Source: an uncultured Clostridia bacterium (GTDB lineage: Bacteria > Bacillota > Clostridia > Oscillospirales > CAG-272). From it: DNA of 6,840 bases. The stretch covers positions 1-6,840 of the forward strand of contig CAMJDE010000102.1 of NCBI GenBank assembly GCA_946404295.1, given 5' to 3'. Position 1 is the stretch's first letter, and each line of letters starts with the position of its first letter. The notes below the pieces were generated by a model that was not told where the DNA came from, made no database searches, and saw only the letters and a program-made list of their open reading frames with translations. Below are positions 1 through 6,450 of this stretch, one piece after another. The position numbers were made by a program, and so were the translations under genes.

Positions 1-39
1 CAGACCGAAAAACGACCGAGCAACCGCTCGGTCGTTTTT
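1..39. terminator. Rho-independent-type terminator, copy 1 of a duplicated element
   Basis: A stem CGACCGAGC/GCTCGGTCG with an AACC loop is flanked by AAAAA on the left and TTTTT on the right, so the duplex can extend to 14 bp and could stop transcription in either direction. The leading CAGACCG belongs to the duplicated unit. It probably ends a gene lying to the left of the window. Confidence 0.85.
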
Positions 40-138
40 GCTTGCTTTACCGCGTCGCCCCAGTCGCCGTCGCATAGTCGCCCGGCGCGCGCGTCGTGCC
101 GCGCTTCCCGTACTCCTTGCTTTGGGCGACACCGCTTC

Positions 139-167
139 GCGAAAACGCCCCACCGGGGCGTTTTCGC
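139..167. terminator. Strong bidirectional hairpin terminator
   Basis: This is a perfect 13-bp stem, GCGAAAACGCCCC pairing with GGGGCGTTTTCGC across an ACC loop. The A4 and T4 tracts lie inside the arms, the usual form of a bidirectional intrinsic terminator. It lies between the two copies of the duplicated terminator, so three terminators occur within 245 bases. Confidence 0.75.
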
Positions 168-203
168 TCGCTAACCCCAGTTCAGCAAGCGCTGATCTAC
201 GAT

Positions 204-244
204 CAGACCGAAAAACGACCGAGCAACCGCTCGGTCGTTTTTTT
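204..244. terminator. Rho-independent-type terminator, copy 2 of a duplicated element
   Basis: This copy is identical over 39 bases to the element at the left edge of the window, including CAGACCG, the CGACCGAGC/GCTCGGTCG stem, the AACC loop and flanking A5. Its T tract is longer (seven T). Sequence outside the 39 bases does not match the first copy, so the element, not a larger segment, is what is repeated. Confidence 0.85.
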
Positions 245-245
245 G

Positions 246-316
246 TCGCGCGTTCCGCGCGAGTCGATATATTGCCCTGCGGGCAATTCTATATGCGCTC
301 GCTTCGCTCGCGCGAG
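246..316. repeat. Cluster of small REP-like hairpins
   Basis: Two perfect 7-bp hairpins with 3-base loops follow each other: TCGCGCG-TTC-CGCGCGA, then ATTGCCC-TGC-GGGCAAT. The second has ATAT/TATAT flanks that extend the symmetry. A GC-rich stretch follows in which GCTCGC is directly repeated around TTC and which ends in the palindrome CTCGCGCGAG. The pattern resembles dispersed intergenic palindromes of Clostridia. Only this one cluster is visible, so its repetition elsewhere is inferred. Confidence 0.4.
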
Positions 317-420
317 AAAAGGACCGCGGTTCCCCCTTCGCTGTCTCTCCGCGCGGTTTTTTCGGGTTCGGCGTATGAAACGGCGCGGAATGGAAAAGAA
401 TAGGAGCAAATCACACGCCG

Positions 421-426
421 AAAGGA
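421..426 (+). promoter_or_regulatory. Ribosome binding site of the SLH-protein gene
   Basis: AAAGGA lies seven bases before the ATG (spacer CGAAACA). It supports the chosen start, which is followed directly by a Lys-containing, Leu-rich signal peptide. Confidence 0.75.
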
Positions 427-433
427 CGAAACA

Positions 434-1732
434 ATGAAACAGAAATACCGTCTGCTCCTTCTTCTCTCCGTTTGCATCCTCTGCCTTGCCGCTTTGCCCG
501 TCTGCGCCGCGCGTCTCGGCGGCGGGGTCGCCTGTCTCGCCGCCGCCGAACCGATGATCAAAAGCGGGATCTCGGGCGAACCGCTCGCCTTCTCGCCCGC
601 CGATTTCCGTCAGGCGGTCGGGCTCTCCCACGTCGGGGCGATCACCGTCACCGAACTGCCCGACAGCGCGACCGGAACGCTGAAACTCTCGGGGTTCCGG
701 GTCAAGGAGGGCGAGACGATCCCCGAAGGGTCGCTCTCTTCCCTGACCTTCACCGCCGCGACGCCGCTGGTGTCCGAGAGTTCGTTCCGGTTCAGAACCG
801 AGAACGGTTCGGGGGTTGAGATGACCTGCCGCATCCGCCTGACCGACGAATTCAACCGCGCGCCGAGCGTGGGGGCGATCCCCGAAAACCGGCTCTCGGT
901 CGCGGCGCAAAGCGGGATCCGCGCCTTCGGGACGCTCGCGTCAAACGATCCCGAGGGGGACGCCGTCTCGTATCTTCTGGTGTCGGCGCCCGAGCACGGC
1001 TCCGTGATCCTGACCGATCCCGCGTCGGGCGCGTTCTGCTACACGCCGAAGGACGGCTACACCGGGACGGACAAATTCCGCTACGTCGCGCGCGACGAGT
1101 ACGGCAACTATTCCTCGATCGCGACGGTCTCGGTCACGGTGAAGGATCGCGCGTCGACGGTCGTGTTCGACGATATGGTCGGCACGCCGCGCGAGGGCGA
1201 CGCCCTGATCGCCGCGGCGGCGGGGATCATGCAGGGGCGGATCGCGGGCGACCGTCGGCTCTTCGATCCCGCGGGGAGCGTATCGAAATCCGATTTCGTC
1301 GTGATGGCGATGAAGGCGGCGGGGATCGCCCCGCGCGCGGGGCTGTCGCCCACCTTTTTCGACAACGACGAAGAGATCCCCGCCGAGGTCCGGGGGTATC
1401 TCGCCACGGCGCAGCGGATGGGGATCGTCGTCGGGGTTTTCGGCGAAAACGGACTGACCTTCGACTGCGACGCGCCCATCACGGCGGCGGAGGCGGCGAC
1501 GGTCGTCTACCGCACGCTGGGGCTTGAGGGCGCGTCGGTCCCGGTCGGGGTGGACGGAACGCTCTCCGGCGTCCCGGTCGGGGCGCGCGCGGCGGTCGCA
1601 TCGCTTGACGCCGCGGGGTTGCTCGACGGGATCGCCCGCGCCGCGCTTTCCGGAAAAACGCCGCTCACCCGGGCGGACGCCGCTTCGCTTGTCGCGGGGA
1701 TCGTCCGACGGGTGGAGAACGCCGTAAAATAA
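434..1732 (+). CDS. Secreted surface protein with cadherin/Ig-like repeats and three C-terminal SLH motifs
   Basis: Probably an exported protein held on the cell wall; its own activity is unknown. Residues 1-25 form a signal peptide (basic N-end, Leu-rich core, likely cleavage after VCA at 25). Residues about 45-138 resemble a cadherin/CSPG-type beta-sandwich repeat (ITVTELPDSATGTLKL). Residues 143-237 are a clearer cadherin-like domain with NDPEGD and GTDKFRYVARDEYGN, of the kind used as spacers or for Ca2+ binding and adhesion. Residues 244-298, 307-364 and 377-424 read as three divergent SLH repeats: each has a GI/GLL-type helix and a TRAE-like position (VSKSD, ITAAE, LTRAD). SLH triplets normally bind pyruvylated secondary cell-wall polymer. 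No LPXTG or transmembrane anchor is seen. The gene stands alone on this strand, after terminators and before a convergent operon. SLH and signal-peptide calls are firm; ligand and role are unknown. Confidence 0.85.
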   Translation: MKQKYRLLLLLSVCILCLAALPVCAARLGGGVACLAAAEPMIKSGISGEPLAFSPADFRQAVGLSHVGAITVTELPDSATGTLKLSGFRVKEGETIPEGSLSSLTFTAATPLVSESSFRFRTENGSGVEMTCRIRLTDEFNRAPSVGAIPENRLSVAAQSGIRAFGTLASNDPEGDAVSYLLVSAPEHGSVILTDPASGAFCYTPKDGYTGTDKFRYVARDEYGNYSSIATVSVTVKDRASTVVFDDMVGTPREGDALIAAAAGIMQGRIAGDRRLFDPAGSVSKSDFVVMAMKAAGIAPRAGLSPTFFDNDEEIPAEVRGYLATAQRMGIVVGVFGENGLTFDCDAPITAAEAATVVYRTLGLEGASVPVGVDGTLSGVPVGARAAVASLDAAGLLDGIARAALSGKTPLTRADAASLVAGIVRRVENAVK

Positions 1733-1734
1733 TT

Positions 1735-1775
1735 TTGCCGCGCACCTCGGAGTCGGGGTGCGCGGCAAGTTTTTT
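1735..1775. terminator. Terminator shared by convergent transcription units
   Basis: TTGCCGCGCACC pairs with GGTGCGCGGCAA. Inner pairs, including one T-G wobble, extend this to about 15 bp around a GAGT loop. Six T follow on the plus strand, giving a good terminator for the SLH gene. On the minus strand the stem is followed by AATTATTTT, a weaker U tract that could also end the four-gene operon. Confidence 0.85.
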
Positions 1776-1782
1776 GCGATCG

Positions 1783-2772
1783 TCAGACGATCGGGGACGA
1801 TTCGGCGGGGGTTTGGTCGCTTTCGGGGGTCGGATCGGGGAGGGACGGGCGTTTGGGGTGACAGCCGAGCATCGTGATCGGCTGATGCAGCACGCCGATC
1901 TCAAGCTCGTTTTTGCCCTCGGCGTACTCGCCGTCGAGCGAGAAGGGCGCGTCGCCCGCGGGAAAACGCATCGTGACCTTCGACGCGCGGAGGAAGGTGA
2001 TCTGCTCGCTGTCGTAGGGCTTCCCTTTCCGGAGGGCGCGCAGGCAGCGCGAGAGTTGGCGCGGGGTCTTGGGCGGGCGGATCAGCATCACTTCAAACCG
2101 TCCGTCCGCGAAATCCACCTCGGCGGGATTGAGCCGGAGCACGCCGCCGAACGAGGTGGAATTACTGAAACTGCCGAAAATGAACTTGTCCGAGACGGTC
2201 GTGCCGTCCTCGGTCACGATCTCCGCCTTGACCGGGTGGATATGCACGACCTCGCGGATGCCGTGCAGGATGTAGGCGAGATGTCCGATCGCGTTCTTAA
2301 GTTTCTGCGGCGCGGAGTAGGACGTGCGGGTGAAGATGCCGAAACTGGCGACGTAGGTGAAAAAGCGGTCGGCGTAGGTGCCGACGTCGAGTTTCATCGG
2401 CGGCTCGGAGAGGATCTGTTTCGCCGCCCGCATCGGTTTGTACGGAATACCGAGACTGCGGGCGAAATCGTTGGTGCTGCCCGCCGGGATATAGCCGACG
2501 GAAACGTCCCTGCCCGATGCGATCACGCCCGAGATGACCTCGTTCAGGGTACCGTCGCCCCCGACGCAGAGGATCATATCAAAATCGGTCGCCGTTTCGA
2601 CAAACGCGCGTCCGTCGCCGCGCGAGGCGGTGACGTGGTCGGTGACCGAATAGCCGTTTTCGTCGAAATAGCGGTGCAGTTTGGGCAGAGCGCGCAATCC
2701 CTTCCGCCGTCCGGCGCAGGGATTCACGACGATCAGACAGCGTTTTCTTTTCTCTTGGTTTTGGTCAAGCAT
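1783..2772 (-). CDS. Diacylglycerol kinase family lipid kinase (DAGK_cat/YegS type)
   Basis: A soluble or membrane-peripheral kinase expected to phosphorylate a lipid such as diacylglycerol, recycling it into phospholipid synthesis. The start is the ATG preceded by GGAGG at eight bases; an in-frame TTG 15 bases upstream lies over that ribosome binding site and is rejected. The protein has 329 residues, close to the family norm of about 300. Seen: the nucleotide-binding strand CLIVVNPCAGRRKG at 12-25; the hallmark GGDGTLNEV at 71-79; PAGSTNDFAR at 96-105 (usually PxGTxNDFAR, here GST); and SLDGE at 278-282 carrying the catalytic-type acidic pair. The last 20 residues are a Pro/Ser/Asp-rich tail. 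It is the last gene of the operon, about 60 bases after the dipeptidase. The exact lipid substrate (DgkB-like diacylglycerol or other) cannot be read from the sequence. Confidence 0.92.
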   Translation of the reverse strand: MLDQNQEKRKRCLIVVNPCAGRRKGLRALPKLHRYFDENGYSVTDHVTASRGDGRAFVETATDFDMILCVGGDGTLNEVISGVIASGRDVSVGYIPAGSTNDFARSLGIPYKPMRAAKQILSEPPMKLDVGTYADRFFTYVASFGIFTRTSYSAPQKLKNAIGHLAYILHGIREVVHIHPVKAEIVTEDGTTVSDKFIFGSFSNSTSFGGVLRLNPAEVDFADGRFEVMLIRPPKTPRQLSRCLRALRKGKPYDSEQITFLRASKVTMRFPAGDAPFSLDGEYAEGKNELEIGVLHQPITMLGCHPKRPSLPDPTPESDQTPAESSPIV

Positions 2773-2832
2773 ACGCGTTCCCTCCAAGCGGTTCAGGTGG
2801 GGGCGGTCGTTAAAAAGCCGGGAAAACCGGGA

Positions 2833-4260
2833 TCAAAGAGTGTCGAGCAATCCCGTCGCCATACCGAGCGTCACAAGGATCGCGCCGAGCAGCGCGTCGA
2901 CGTTCACACACTCGTCCTGCTGGTGTTCCCCGCCGTGACCCGGGCGCATTTTGAGGATCGGGTAGCCGGGGAGCGAGGTGCCGGTGCTGAAGGCGTTTTT
3001 CAGATGGCGGGCGTAGGTGCCGCCGGCGCTGTAATAAGGCGCGGCGTTCCGGTCGCCCGTAAGGGCGCGGTAGGTCGCGAGGACGGTTTTCGCCGCCGGT
3101 TCGTTTTCGGGCAGGCGGAAGCCCTCGTCGTTCTCGATCGAAACGAGATCGAAGCCGACCCGGGCGAGGGTCTTGTCGATCTGCTCCTCGACCTTTTTCG
3201 CGGGAACGGCGGTGCCGTAGCGGAAATCGAAGGAGAGGACGAGCCTCCCCCCGTCGGTCGAAACGACGCCGTTGACCGTCGTGACGGGTCCGAAATACGG
3301 ATCCTCGCAGACGAGGTCGAAGGGCTCGCCGTGCACGCCCGAAAGCAGATCCGCCGCGCGCGTTAAAACCGCGCGGTCGCAGTCCCCGAGTTCGGGGAGC
3401 GAGAGCAGAAGGTCGCAAGCGCGCGCTGCCGCGTTGACGGAGCCGTCGGGGATGCTGGCGTGGGCGGTGATCCCGGTCGCCGTCAGCGTCGGGACGCCGT
3501 TCTCCTCGGCAAACGAGAAGTCGGCTTTTCCCCGGATCGCCTCCGGCAGGGCGCGGGCAAGCGGACTGTCGGGCTTGATCCCGATCTTGACGCGATCGAG
3601 CACGACGTTGAAGGCGAGTCCGCCCTCAAAGGACAGGATATCCGAAATGCGCTCGCGCGAGCGGGCGTAGAAGCGGCAGATCCCCTTCTCGCCGAGTGAG
3701 ACGGGATATTCGTTGTCGGGGACGAGCGAGAAGTCGGGCATCGGGTTCTCGCGCACGAACGCCTCGATATCCTCCATTCCGGTCTCCTCGGCGGCGCCGA
3801 GGAACACGACGAACTTACCCTTGACGGGAAGAGACAGGTCGCGGACGGCGCGCAGCAGATAGAGCGAGATTACGACCGCCGCCTTGTTGTCGACGCTTCC
3901 CCGTCCGACGATACAGCCGTCGATCTCTTGGGGCTCAAACGGCGGGCAGTAGTCCCAGCCGTCGCCCACGGGGACGACGTCGGTGTGTCCGAAGAGCCCG
4001 ACCGTGTGCGCGCCCTCGCCATAGGCGGCGACGCCGTAGTAGTTGCCCTCGCTTGCGTGGGCTTCAAACCCGTTTTCGCGGAAGAGCACGATCGCCTCGT
4101 TCAGTCCGTCGAGGCACGCCCGTCCGAAGGGGGCGCCCGGCAGGGCGTCCGAGCGGATAGAGGGGACCCGGATCAGGCGTTTCAGGTCGCGCGCGATCTC
4201 GTCGCGGTGAAGGGCAAGGTAGTCGCGGACGCGCGCGGCGGTTTGTTTGTCGAATTGCAT
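2833..4260 (-). CDS. M20 family metallo-dipeptidase (PepV/Sapep-like)
   Basis: A cytoplasmic di-zinc (or di-metal) peptidase expected to cleave dipeptides from imported peptides. The start ATG has GGAGG seven bases upstream, and the 475-residue length fits PepV/Sapep. Seen: GHTDVVPVGDGW at 91-102 (ligand H92, catalytic-type D94), GRGSVDNKA at 119-127 (bridging D124; PepV proteins usually read DDKGP here), EE at 158-159 in GAAEETGMED (catalytic E158, ligand E159), D182 in VPDNEYPV, H267 in TAHAS within the lid domain, and H446 in EHQQDE near the C-terminus. All expected metal ligands are present, so it should be active. Ligand assignments follow the known PepV pattern. It follows the upstream GTPase by 14 bases, so it is almost certainly co-transcribed with two putative metallochaperones and could be their metal-receiving client (inference). 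Substrate range is unknown. Confidence 0.93.
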   Translation of the reverse strand: MQFDKQTAARVRDYLALHRDEIARDLKRLIRVPSIRSDALPGAPFGRACLDGLNEAIVLFRENGFEAHASEGNYYGVAAYGEGAHTVGLFGHTDVVPVGDGWDYCPPFEPQEIDGCIVGRGSVDNKAAVVISLYLLRAVRDLSLPVKGKFVVFLGAAEETGMEDIEAFVRENPMPDFSLVPDNEYPVSLGEKGICRFYARSRERISDILSFEGGLAFNVVLDRVKIGIKPDSPLARALPEAIRGKADFSFAEENGVPTLTATGITAHASIPDGSVNAAARACDLLLSLPELGDCDRAVLTRAADLLSGVHGEPFDLVCEDPYFGPVTTVNGVVSTDGGRLVLSFDFRYGTAVPAKKVEEQIDKTLARVGFDLVSIENDEGFRLPENEPAAKTVLATYRALTGDRNAAPYYSAGGTYARHLKNAFSTGTSLPGYPILKMRPGHGGEHQQDECVNVDALLGAILVTLGMATGLLDTL

Positions 4261-4274
4261 AGCGGTTCCTCCAA

Positions 4275-5240
4275 TCAGTAGAACGTCGCGACCTCGCGCT
4301 CGGGCGCGATCGCCTTTTCACGCGCAACGGGGATCAGAACGGGTCCCTTCCCGCCGTAGAGTTTGCAGTTCTCAAAGACGATCTTCGCCGTGATGATCTG
4401 CCAGTCGCGGGTGACGTACTTCTCCGCGTCGTCCGCCTTCACGGCGAGGGCGCGGTAGGTGATATCGTTGACGCAGCAGGTCATCACGTGCCGTCCGATC
4501 GCGTAGATCCCCCGGGGTAATTGGTTATCGCGGGCGATGATCCCCTTGAAACGAACGGTTTTTCCGATATACTTCTTCGTATCCTCGGTGAGGTCGCGGT
4601 ACCAGATCGCGTAGTCCTCGTCCTTGATCTCGATCACGGGGGCGTTGATATCGAAGGGCAAGGGATCCTCGATCTGATCGCTTTCGAGCCGCCCGTCGGT
4701 ATATTCGTAGAGGATTTGCGCGCCCCGGCTGATCGCCCGGACGATCTTGTGCAGTTCCATCACGTCCCTGCCGGGCGCCATCCGGTTGAACAGGACCACC
4801 TCGGCGCTCGTCATTTTGTCGACCGTCTGCTGACGCATATTCGCGTTGAAAGACAGGAAGGTGGTCGCGTCGGCGATCATGATCTCCTGACAGATGAACC
4901 ACCCCTCGGGCAGGGCGTTGTAGAGCAGGTCGATCTGCCACATCCCGTTGTATTCGACCATCACGCGCTCGGCGCCCGCGCGCTTCTGCGCGGCGGAGAG
5001 TCGGTCGGGGGTCAGCCACGAGGGATCGTCGACGGTCTGCACGACCACGTTCGAGAGGTCTGCTTCGTCCTTCTTCTTATTCGGATTGGGCGAGGTATCG
5101 TACTCCTCCTCGCCCTCCTCGCAGACGACGAGCAGGATCTTGCCGCCGTCGTTGAAACGCTTGTCGCAGAGGGTCTCGCGGATGAACTTGGTCTTCCCGG
5201 CTTCGAGAAACCCGGTGAAGAGGTAAACGGGCATTTCCAC
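4275..5240 (-). CDS. CobW/G3E-like GTPase fused to a YcgQ (DUF1980/TIGR03943)-like C-terminal domain
   Basis: Probably a nucleotide-driven metal-handling protein in the cytoplasm; the family is not characterised to my knowledge. GTG is chosen as start because GGGAGG lies eight bases before it, while the ATG two codons later would be 14 bases away. Seen in 321 residues: Walker A GFLEAGKT at 10-17; an acidic CEEGEEEYD at 40-48 where canonical G3E proteins have other elements; VEYNGM at 95-100 matching the ExSG-type region; and FNRMAPGRD at 151-159 where NKxD is expected. The CxCC metal motif of CobW proteins is absent. Residues about 225-290 (GKTVRFKGIIARD, then GRHVMTCCVND with C255-C256) resemble the C-terminal part of YcgQ, a protein found beside the YcgR permease and CobW-type YciC in zinc-regulated loci. 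I recall this architecture in many Clostridia. Confidence is high for the fold and low for the metal or partner. Confidence 0.85.
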   Translation of the reverse strand: MEMPVYLFTGFLEAGKTKFIRETLCDKRFNDGGKILLVVCEEGEEEYDTSPNPNKKKDEADLSNVVVQTVDDPSWLTPDRLSAAQKRAGAERVMVEYNGMWQIDLLYNALPEGWFICQEIMIADATTFLSFNANMRQQTVDKMTSAEVVLFNRMAPGRDVMELHKIVRAISRGAQILYEYTDGRLESDQIEDPLPFDINAPVIEIKDEDYAIWYRDLTEDTKKYIGKTVRFKGIIARDNQLPRGIYAIGRHVMTCCVNDITYRALAVKADDAEKYVTRDWQIITAKIVFENCKLYGGKGPVLIPVAREKAIAPEREVATFY

Positions 5241-5248
5241 GGTTGAAT

Positions 5249-5254
5249 CCTCCC
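5249..5254 (-). promoter_or_regulatory. Ribosome binding site that decides a GTG start
   Basis: GGGAGG lies eight bases before GTG and 14 before the in-frame ATG two codons further on, so GTG is preferred. The site starts two bases after the stop codon of the upstream GTPase gene, which suggests translational coupling. Confidence 0.7.
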
Positions 5255-5255
5255 G

Positions 5256-6413
5256 TCAGACCCCGAAGAGCGCGGCGATCGCGGCTTCGTTCAGGTTGGA
5301 GCCGATCACGCAGAGCCGCCCGGTCACGTCGGCGCTCCCCTCGCGGACGTCGATCCCGTCGGGAACGAAGTCGAAGTGGTACCAGACGCCCTCGCCCGGA
5401 ACGATGCCCTTTGCGCGCAGGATCACGCCGTAGGACGAACTGTCCTCGTCGAAGGCGGTCAGGATACTCTCCAGTTCCGCGCGGGTGAACTTTTTGGTCG
5501 TCTCGACGCCCCAACTGGTGAAGACCTCGTCGGCGTCGTGCCCGTGATGATGATGGTGGTGATGCCCGCAGGAGCAATGCTCGTCGTCGTCATCATCGTC
5601 GTCATCATCGTCGTCGTCATCGTCGTGGTGGTGTCCGCAGGAGCACTCCCCGTTCTCGTCGTGGTGATGGTGATGCTCGTGCTCGTCGTCGGCATCATCG
5701 TCGTCGTCATCGTCGTGGTGATGTCCGCAGGAGCACTCCTCCCCGTCGTCGTGGTGATGGTGATGGTGGTGATGCTCCTCCGCCTCCTCGGCAAGTCGTT
5801 TCAGTTCGTCGGCGAGCGTGTCCGCGCCCTCGATCGCCGAGAGGATCGCCGCGCCGTCGAGTTCCGACCACGGGGTCGTCACGATCGTGCAGGCGGGGTT
5901 GTGCTCGCGGATAATCGACACGCACTCGGCAAGTTTCTCCGCGCTCGTCTTGTCGGTATGCGAGAGGATGATCGTCCCGGCGTGGGTGATCTGATCGCCG
6001 AAGAACTCGCCGAAGTTCTTCATATACATCGTGCACTTTCCGGCGTCCACGACCGTGGTGAACGAGTTGAGTTTCGCCGTCTCGGACGTCACGCCCTCGA
6101 CGGCGCGGATGACGTCGGAGAGTTTGCCGACCCCCGACGGCTCGATCAGGATGCGGTCGGGCGCAAGTTCGGTCAGCACCTTTTCGAGCGCGCGCCCGAA
6201 ATCGCCGACGAGACTGCAGCAGATGCAGCCCGAGTTCATTTCGGTGATCTCGATCCCGGCGTCCTTCATAAAGCCGCCGTCGATGCCGATCTCGCCGAAT
6301 TCGTTCTCGATCAGGACGAGTTTTTCGCCCTTGAACGCCTCTTTGATGAGTTTTTTGATGAGCGTCGTTTTCCCCGCGCCGAGAAAGCCCGAGAATACGT
6401 CGATTTTGGTCAA
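5256..6413 (-). CDS. CobW/ZNG1-type G3E GTPase metallochaperone with a His/Asp/Cys-rich insert
   Basis: Expected to bind a transition metal (zinc is most likely by family) and use GTP hydrolysis to pass it to a target protein. The start is TTG, with AAGGGAG eight bases upstream; a longer frame exists but would run through the promoter. Seen in 385 residues: Walker A GFLGAGKTT at 9-17; ENEFGEIGID at 36-45; the family metal motif GCICC at 62-66; IEPSG at 90-94; and SHTD at 151-154 in place of NKxD. Residues 214-292 are a low-complexity insert with 29 His, 26 Asp and six Cys in three CSCG units. Residues about 297-385 are a CobW C-terminal domain (VWYHFDFVPDG). His-rich loops between the GTPase and C-terminal domains are common in this superfamily, but one this long and acidic is unusual. 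It is the first gene of the operon, directly behind a consensus promoter. The metal could also be nickel or cobalt. Confidence 0.93.
   Translation of the reverse strand: MTKIDVFSGFLGAGKTTLIKKLIKEAFKGEKLVLIENEFGEIGIDGGFMKDAGIEITEMNSGCICCSLVGDFGRALEKVLTELAPDRILIEPSGVGKLSDVIRAVEGVTSETAKLNSFTTVVDAGKCTMYMKNFGEFFGDQITHAGTIILSHTDKTSAEKLAECVSIIREHNPACTIVTTPWSELDGAAILSAIEGADTLADELKRLAEEAEEHHHHHHHHDDGEECSCGHHHDDDDDDDADDEHEHHHHHDENGECSCGHHHDDDDDDDDDDDDDDEHCSCGHHHHHHHGHDADEVFTSWGVETTKKFTRAELESILTAFDEDSSSYGVILRAKGIVPGEGVWYHFDFVPDGIDVREGSADVTGRLCVIGSNLNEAAIAALFGV
5538..5774 (-). repeat. Coding low-complexity repeat (His/Asp/CSCG modules)
   Basis: The DNA is almost entirely GTC/ATC/GTG/ATG triplets on the plus strand, encoding runs of eight His, seven Asp, five His, 14 Asp and seven His on the minus strand. 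Three CSCG modules follow poly-His or Asp/Glu runs. Two segments of about 65 bases beginning at 5611 and 5701 align with roughly six mismatches at a 90-base period, so the array grew at least partly by tandem duplication. Mixed synonymous codons show that it is not a recent pure-triplet expansion. Confidence 0.9.
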
Positions 6414-6421
6414 GTGAAACA

Positions 6422-6427
6422 CTCCCT
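6422..6427 (-). promoter_or_regulatory. Ribosome binding site that decides a TTG start
   Basis: AGGGAG, inside AAAGGGAG, lies eight bases before TTG. The only alternative start close by, an in-frame GTG, overlaps this site and would have almost no spacing. The residues right after TTG (TKIDVFSGFLGAGKTT) begin where G3E GTPases normally begin. Confidence 0.7.
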
Positions 6428-6432
6428 TTCGC

Positions 6433-6450
6433 CCCTGTTTTCTTACAGGG
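6433..6450 (-). promoter_or_regulatory. 5'-leader hairpin upstream of the GTPase start
   Basis: CCCTGT pairs with ACAGGG around an AAGAAA loop, a 6-bp stem lying between the expected transcription start and the ribosome binding site, ending six bases before it. It could stabilise the message or tune initiation at the TTG codon. It is too small to be a recognised riboswitch and has no T tract. Confidence 0.4.

Larger units (their letters stand above)
40..433. other. Intergenic region without a supported gene
   Basis: No open frame here has a ribosome binding site with a recognisable protein. The frames that do exist read straight through strong hairpin terminators and give Arg/Ser-rich, low-complexity translations. 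The stretch holds two more terminators, a short CTGATC-TAC-GATCAG hairpin just left of the second CAGACCG element, and a run of small REP-like hairpins. I see no tRNA and no clear TTGACA/TATAAT promoter for the gene that follows, so its promoter is unidentified. Confidence 0.7.

Noticed and set aside
38..437. Small plus-strand open frames in the left intergenic region
   Set aside because: They cross perfect terminator hairpins, lack good ribosome binding sites and give Arg/Ser-rich translations with no recognisable features.
2773..2787. TTG start five codons upstream for the lipid kinase
   Set aside because: That TTG sits on the GGAGG that serves the downstream ATG at ideal spacing, and the extra residues only translate the ribosome binding site.
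2807..2834. Possible terminator between dipeptidase and lipid kinase genes on the minus strand
   Set aside because: CCGG-TTTTC-CCGG followed by CTTTTT gives only a 4-bp stem, too weak to call. At most it could thin out transcription before the last gene.
1735..3366. Long plus-strand open frame opposite the lipid kinase and dipeptidase genes
   Set aside because: It starts in the terminator, has no ribosome binding site, and is rich in Arg, Gly, Glu and Asp as expected for the antisense of GC-rich genes. The minus-strand genes have clear family motifs.
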